Source: Caprella mutica | Taxonomy: Eukaryota > Arthropoda > Malacostraca > Amphipoda > Caprellidae | DNA length: 64,000 nucleotides | Direction of reading: 5' to 3' | NCBI GenBank assembly: GCA_947561585.1 | Contig: CANNZV010000859.1 | Location: 144,765-208,764 of the forward strand | Part shown: positions 59,371-64,000 of the stretch, in pieces | Position numbering within the stretch: the stretch's first letter is position 1 | Layout of the letters: each line of letters opens with the position of its first letter | The notes under the pieces: generated by a model | Database searches by the model: none | Seen by the model: only the letters and a program-made list of their open reading frames with translations | What the model was told of the DNA's origin: nothing | Program-made: the position numbers and the translations under genes

Positions 59371-60168
59371 CAGTATGGGCCACAAAAATGTTTCCTCTTT
59401 TTCAAATACTTGTAAATCGTTAGCCAATGAACGGAAAAACTGTATCTTGGTCTCTTTTTCTCCGCCTTTTAATGTACTATTATCAGATAAAAACAATTTT
59501 TAACTGAGGGACATAGTTTAAGAACAGGCAAGCAAAGAGTGAGGGTGACTATTTTTGTCATTGCACGAAGGTTATTCTTAGAGCTAACTCTGTGATTTTA
59601 CTTACTAAAAGGCAGTGAATAAAAGGAAAAATTATAATGGTAGACATTATAATACAGGGTGCTTACACTTCTTCCTTGGAAACTATTTTTAGATAGAACA
59701 ACTTCAGTGACATTTTGATCTTATTGAAGTTTTCACTCTGAATATTCGTTCTTCGCTTGTTCATTGCATCTTTAACAGCGCGGATAAATCTCTTCTTAAA
59801 ATGTGTTCACACTTGCGTGTTTTTTTGTATCGCTCAAGTAAAAATTTAATGTGATTTTTCCTTGAGCGATAAAAAAACGCAAGTGTATTAAAGGGTCTAC
59901 CATTGTATTTTTTTCCTTATATTCACTGCCTTTTAGTAAGTAAAATCACAGAGTTAGCTCTAAGAATAACCTTCGCGCAATTAAAAAATTAATCACCCTC
60001 ACATTTTGCTTACCTGTTCTTAAACTATGTCCATCAGTTAAAAAGGTTTTTACCTGTTAATAGTACAATAAAAGGCGATGAAAAACATATCGAGATACAG
60101 TTTTTTCGTCTATTGGCTAAAATTTACAAGTATTTGAAAAGGCGGGAACATTTTTGTGGCCCATACTG
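59371..60168. mobile_element. 798-bp fold-back element with ~275-bp arms, TA-flanked
   Basis: The left arm 59371-59645 starts CAGTATGGGCCACAAAAATG and the right arm 59895-60168 ends with its reverse complement; TA flanks both ends. The arms match along most of their length (for example GAGCTAACTCTGTGATTTTAC at about 59580 and its complement at about 59940). The ~250-bp loop contains another hairpin (CACTTGCGTGTTTTTTT and AAAAAAACGCAAGTG, 59809-59886). The TA flanks and CAGT ends suggest a Tc1/mariner-mobilised non-autonomous element. No protein-coding capacity. Confidence 0.88.
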
Positions 60169-61600
60169 TACACTATAATTAACATAGCTACATCATAACA
60201 CTCTCCCAGAGTTCGAGTTAAGTTACGTCAGTGTGGCAGTGACGTTCATCCATAGGTTATTTGTGTTCCCTTTGATGCTGTGACGTGACTTACCTACTGT
60301 ACAACACAAAGTGAAACATATTGATGCTATTGCCGTACCTTGTACATTCATCTTGCCTTGGTGCATACACTCTGTTATACAATACTTAACCATTGATGCC
60401 ATATGGCGACTTGTATGTCCTCTTGCAAGTGATGTATTTGGAGAGGTTTTTGAGGAGGAGCTTAGCAAAAAGTCTCGTGGAAAGACTTAAAAATCCCTAC
60501 ATGTGTACGGCCCTTTAAAGGACATAGAGAGGTGAACATTTTACTTGATAGTCGTAATTCACATATCACATGTGTGTTACATTATTCTGAGTGACTAACT
60601 CTGATGAATAGACTAAATATCAATCCTATTTTATTGTAAAATATTATAATCTTATTTAACACGAATGTCCGACGAAAGAAGTGTCGGAAGAATTAATGAT
60701 AAATTGCATTGGGTTTTTGCTTAATTAAATGGTATAGAATTAAATAGTTTAGGTTAATTGATAATAATTATAAATTGTTATTAATTTATTTAACACGTAT
60801 ACACTTTGTACCGAGAGACAACGAGAGATATGTGAAAATGAGTCACACGCTAGCTAAATGAGTCACACGCTAGCTAAATGAGTCACACGCTAACTAAATG
60901 AGTCATAGATGTATAAGAATTTCATTAATGTTTTTAATATCATTAATTAATGATAATCTAATATTTTTTTAATGCTTTAATTCGCTTCAACTGCTCCTGT
61001 AATTCAAATTAATTTGAAATGTTTGACGTGATGTCATTTCATGTGTATTACATCAAATACTGACTCTGATAAATAAATAATAATTGACACTTAACTGATA
61101 ATTGACATGTGAATTATATAACACTTTGATCAATTAAATGGAGAAAATAATTAATGAGAAAATATTGTAATATATTACTTATCCTTTCATTTCACTTACT
61201 ATACTAATAAAGATTTTATTATTTATTTTTATGTGAAATAAATACATTTATTTATTGAGACAACATTGAAATACCGTTAACGTGGAATAAAAATAAATAT
61301 TTATATACATATCTCTATTTTAAGTACAAAATTTTTCTCAATAAATATAATTTTAATTCAATAAATATAATTTTCATTTAACATCGTCTTTTATTTAACA
61401 TTTAGCCGCAGTAGAGTGGCAGTCTGAAGGAAGGCCTGCTTTTTTACTGCCCTATATTTTGATTTGAAAATAATATTTTCCATAATAATATTAACATTTT
61501 AAACTTTAAAGGCTTAAATAAAATATTAAATATTGATTATATTAATATTACTATTTCTAATATTATAGAAATAAATATTTTACACCATATTTGCTAACAT
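60169..61600. other. AT-rich intergenic stretch
   Basis: No gene recognised. An 81-codon ORF on the minus strand (60468-60223) has no recognisable motif. A 20-bp tandem repeat is listed separately. Confidence 0.45.
60838..60908. repeat. 20-bp tandem repeat (GAGTCACACGCTAGCTAAAT)
   Basis: Three copies in a row, the third with one change (GCTAACTAAAT), then a partial fourth copy GAGTCATAG. Short and clean. Confidence 0.93.
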
Positions 61601-61712
61601 TTCCGTACTTGGAAAGTGGGTGTTCTAACACAGATCATAACAGGTCAATCGTTAAACTGAAGGTCAGGTTGGGTCATGACCTGTGTTGATACCCACTGTC
61701 CGAGTACTGCGA
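61601..61712. repeat. Hairpin repeat, GTACTTGGAAAGTGGGTG arms
   Basis: CGTACTTGGAAAGTGGGTGT...AACACAGATCATAAC is matched in inverted order by GTCATGACCTGTGTTGATACCCACTGTCCGAGTACTG. Probably another small fold-back element, adjacent to the MITE that follows. Confidence 0.75.
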
Positions 61713-61714
61713 CC

Positions 61715-61940
61715 CTAACTAGGGTAAATTATGAATTATCGGTCAGTTCCATATCTTCGGTCATATAAGAAAAAACGATATAACAATTGTTATTTAATTT
61801 TTATTTTAGCTGGTATCCATGATACCTGCAGGTATCATGGATACCAACTAAAATAAAAATAAAATAACAATAATAATATCATTTTTTCTTATATGACTGA
61901 AGATACAAATCTGACCGATAATTCGTAATTTACCCTATGT
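61715..61940. mobile_element. Near-perfect palindromic MITE, best family member
   Basis: Left AGGGTAAATTATGAATTATCGG (61721 onward) matches right CCGATAATTCGTAATTTACCCT (ending 61936). The centre is GGTATCCATGATACCTGCAGGTATCATGGATACC. Arms are about 105 bp with few mismatches. An RNA of it would fold into a long hairpin. Confidence 0.88.
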
Positions 61941-62260
61941 TTAGTTATTGCCTCATAGAGTGGAAGATACATGTATAGAGTAAAATACATATTATCGTAC
62001 ATCACATGGTTACCGATAGAAAAGTCAGTGAAAATACATTCATTGAGTAATTTAAATTAATGGTCAAATATATGGACATGTTATCCAAATTATTATTTGA
62101 TCTTTGCAACATTTTATACTAATAATTAACGATTACATTAATTTTAACACCTTTAAATAACATATATTAATATAAGATACAAGACACAGAACATTTAGTG
62201 GTAAAATGTATACTAGATATTAATTTTAATGAAATAGAAGTATTGTCCTCATTAAATATA
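61941..62260. other. AT-rich intergenic stretch, nothing recognised
   Basis: No ORF, repeat or RNA gene seen. Confidence 0.4.
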
Positions 62261-62405
62261 TAGGGTAGGTTTCAAGTTATTGAACGGTTCCACTCTTTCG
62301 ATCATATTATTGGACATTTTAACTCGCTATTTTAATTGGTATCCAAGATGTATCAGAACAATTGATCGGAAATGTGGAATTGTTCTATAACTCGCAAGTT
62401 ACCCC
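62261..62405. mobile_element. Diverged or partial copy of the palindromic MITE
   Basis: TAGGGTAGGTTTCAAGTTATTG at the left and CTATAACTCGCAAGTTACCCC at the right, with GGTTCCACTCTTTCGATCAT against GATCGGAAATGTGGAA and half of the central palindrome (ATTGGTATCCAAGATG). Confidence 0.75.
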
Positions 62406-62675
62406 GCATGTCACTATTATTTTTTATTATGAGTTACTTATTACCATAGGACTGACTATACAAATAGTAATGTTGTTAAATTGGTAATGAATAAAATAAA
62501 CAATGATAAACTTCGATTTAAATATTAAATAAATTAAATGATATAATAAAAGACCAAAGTTAGACATTTATTCCATTAACATCTCTAGACTAGGAATACA
62601 CAAGACATTTAATTTTTTTTTCAATTTAATTTTCATAGTAAACTTTAATTCATTCACTTACTCCCTTTTTGAAGT

Positions 62676-62890
62676 CTAACCCTCTAGATTATCGTCAATA
62701 AATTGGAGACATTTGGCATCGAGAACCACCGGCACACCCCCACCTCTCTCGTACCTCTCTCCCCCCTTCCCCCCACTCTTGGTGGAGGTGGTGGTGGTGG
62801 TGCAGTCCTCACTGGTGCCACTCCTGGGGTAGGGGGAGCTGGAGGTAGTGTCCCGGTAGCAGTTAGGGTTCTTTGGGGCCAATTCTGTTA
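62676..62890 (-). CDS. Possible terminal exon of an unidentified gene
   Basis: A GC-rich island in very AT-rich DNA. On the minus strand an open stretch of about 68 codons ends at 62676 with the peptide ending CLQFIDDNLEG; it contains a Thr run and Ser/Gly-rich, basic segments (TKSGGKGGERYERGGG). An AG (in CCTAACAG) at about 62892-62890 could be a splice acceptor, though its pyrimidine tract is weak. The opposite strand is also open (62703-62891) but is Gly-rich and less protein-like. I do not recognise the family and no upstream exon is identified in the window. Confidence 0.35.
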
Positions 62891-62891
62891 G

Positions 62892-63200
62892 GTCTTTGTT
62901 CCTGAGATGGACGGTGTGAGAGAGTTATTACAATGACATTTCTAAATATGTATTCATTAAAAACTAATAGACAGTTCTCTGAAAATTCATAATTTAGACT
63001 TAAATAAAGATATTTTCTATTATTTTATGTTGCATTTAGTTACTGTCTAATTCATTACCACTATATCTTATTCATAGCAATTTCTCACACATCGCAGTGA
63101 AACATTAAAGTATGAGAGGAATTGCTAATTAGTTCTAAAGTATTTCACTGATAGATATCAGTATGTTGCAATTAATAAAGCCCTCCCTATCTTCTCTCAG
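62892..63200. other. AT-rich intergenic stretch, nothing recognised
   Basis: If the minus-strand exon at 62676-62890 is real, this is its preceding intron. No other signal. Confidence 0.35.
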
Positions 63201-63273
63201 ATATATAAAGTGTGGTGTGCCCCAGGGTTCCATTTTAGGTCCACTTCTGTTCGCTCTATTATCAATAATATGT
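63190..63273 (+). pseudogene. Fragment of a non-LTR reverse transcriptase
   Basis: In the frame of 63208 the translation reads KCGVPQGSILGPLLFALLS, the highly conserved RT block before the YADD motif in Jockey-type elements. Homology stops soon after 63270 (the sequence turns AT-rich with stops), and no other RT motif is nearby, so it is a short remnant. It does not closely match either full element in this window, which read GVPQGGIMSPLLF and GIPQGSVLSC here. Confidence 0.8.
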
Positions 63274-63638
63274 CTTTTTTTATACATATTCATTTTATTA
63301 TATTAATTAGTAATTCAATTACACATAAGAAATTCAATCCCATACATGATTTTATTTCGAAGAGACTAACACATAAAAAAATAATAAGCACCCATGATGG
63401 AGAAAAAAGTACTCCTGTACAAACGATTCAGATACAAATTTAGGAATGAAGAAGTAAAGAGATATTTATTTTCTAAATAGTGAGATATAAAACTGATTAA
63501 TGGGAACTATCAGAAAGTAAATATAATTAAAATAAATATTTAAAAGAACTTAAAGTGAGTTCATTTCTTATATGAAGTGGGGACGTCTTTTTTCAATGGT
63601 ATAATGTATATGTAATTGTATAATTAAATTGTATAATA
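63274..63638. other. AT-rich intergenic stretch, nothing recognised
   Basis: No further retrotransposon homology or ORF with known motifs. Confidence 0.4.
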
Positions 63639-64000
63639 CAGGGTGTCCCAGAAGTAACTGACCCTTTTAATTTTCTAATTAAACAAAAACTAAGGAGGCC
63701 AGGTTGTTAAAATAGGTTTCAAATCAAAGAAAAACATTTTCATGGTTTATTAAGACTATTTTTTGAAAACAATATCTTTCAGATGATGACCACTGACGCT
63801 TCGACAACTTTGCGCTCTTTTCACTGTGTTTTGCATGACCATCCTCAGCGTATCAGGCGAAATTCGAACAATTTGATGAGTAATGTTGTCCTTGAGTTCC
63901 TGCAAATTTGATGGATTTGTCACGTAGACTTTTGACTTAAGGTATCCCCACAGAAAAAAGTCAGCTGGAGTCAAATCTGGGGAACGAGGAGGCACTCTCC
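63639..64000 (-). mobile_element. 3' end of a Tc1/mariner-type transposon, cut by window edge
   Basis: A TA (63637-63638) is followed by CAGGGTGTCCCAGAAGTAACT, a typical TIR start for this kind of mariner-like element. The transposase lies on the minus strand inside it. The other end lies outside the window. Confidence 0.8.
63756..64000 (-). CDS. Transposase C-terminal part (partial)
   Basis: Minus-strand frame ending in a stop at 63756 and open to the right edge; an internal Met lies at 63995. It begins PPRSPDLTPADFFLWGYLKSK, the C-terminal catalytic block of Tc1/mariner-like DDE transposases (SPDLxPxDFxLWG follows the second catalytic Asp), and continues through LQELKDNI and NTVKRAQSC to GHHLKDIVFKK, the usual C-terminus. 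This part is undamaged. The N-terminal two-thirds is outside the window, so integrity cannot be judged. Confidence 0.85.
   Translation of the reverse strand, partial: RVPPRSPDLTPADFFLWGYLKSKVYVTNPSNLQELKDNITHQIVRISPDTLRMVMQNTVKRAQSCRSVSGHHLKDIVFKK

Noticed and set aside
59234..59503. 89-codon plus-strand ORF
   Set aside because: It spans the junction of a hairpin MITE and the fold-back element, so it cannot be a real gene.
60223..60468. 81-codon minus-strand ORF
   Set aside because: No recognisable motif, no composition shift and no splice context; likely chance.

Overview
The window is AT-rich nuclear DNA of an animal, almost certainly an arthropod and probably an insect. The support is a multi-exon gene with GT-AG introns encoding an ER alpha-mannosidase (MAN1B1), RNase H-bearing non-LTR retrotransposons, a Ty3/Gypsy element, Tc1/mariner remnants, fold-back MITEs and a long AT-rich satellite. 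Species and order cannot be fixed from sequence alone. Only one ordinary host gene is well supported; nearly everything else is mobile or tandemly repeated DNA.

Layout. (1) 1-18833 and 27258-31116: one satellite array of 75-77 bp monomers, about 300 copies, running off the left edge, with long-range (kilobase) duplications. (2) 18834-27257: a complete, very young Ty3/Gypsy-type LTR retrotransposon inserted in the satellite, with 521-bp LTRs that read identical and a 4-bp target duplication (CTGT). Gag, Pro and Pol lie in three frames. The gag/pro junction has a textbook -1 frameshift signal (TTTAAAC, 7-nt spacer, perfect 8-bp stem). Between RNase H and integrase, Pol carries two extra domains: an OTU-like cysteine-protease fold whose catalytic Cys position reads Ser, and a second retropepsin-like domain (DSGS). 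(3) 31117-31833: AT-rich DNA and the 5' region of a non-LTR element. (4) 31834-37555: non-LTR retrotransposon 1 (ORF1, and ORF2 with endonuclease, RT and RNase H), broken by frameshifts and ending in poly(A). (5) 37670-38735: a 108-bp GC-rich minisatellite. (6) 39234-47841: MAN1B1 in 11 exons, 591 codons, reading frame intact; its introns hold fold-back repeats, a MITE and a 71-bp tandem repeat, and its stop codon lies in the first unit of a 22-bp minisatellite. (7) 50543-56289: non-LTR retrotransposon 2, I-like, with a 15-bp target duplication and a TAA-repeat tail; ORF2 is intact and ORF1 has two in-frame stops. (8) 57078-58644: a degenerate mariner-type transposon with recognisable TIRs and a nested MITE. 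(9) 58646-64000: a MITE-rich stretch with a 798-bp fold-back element with ~275-bp arms, several hairpin MITEs, an RT fragment, a possible terminal exon on the minus strand, and the 3' end of a second transposase entering from the right edge.

The strongest candidate for something unusual is the Gypsy-type element: a gag/pro/pol three-frame layout with a clean frameshift cassette, plus a captured OTU-like and second protease-like block upstream of integrase. Identical LTRs suggest it moved recently.
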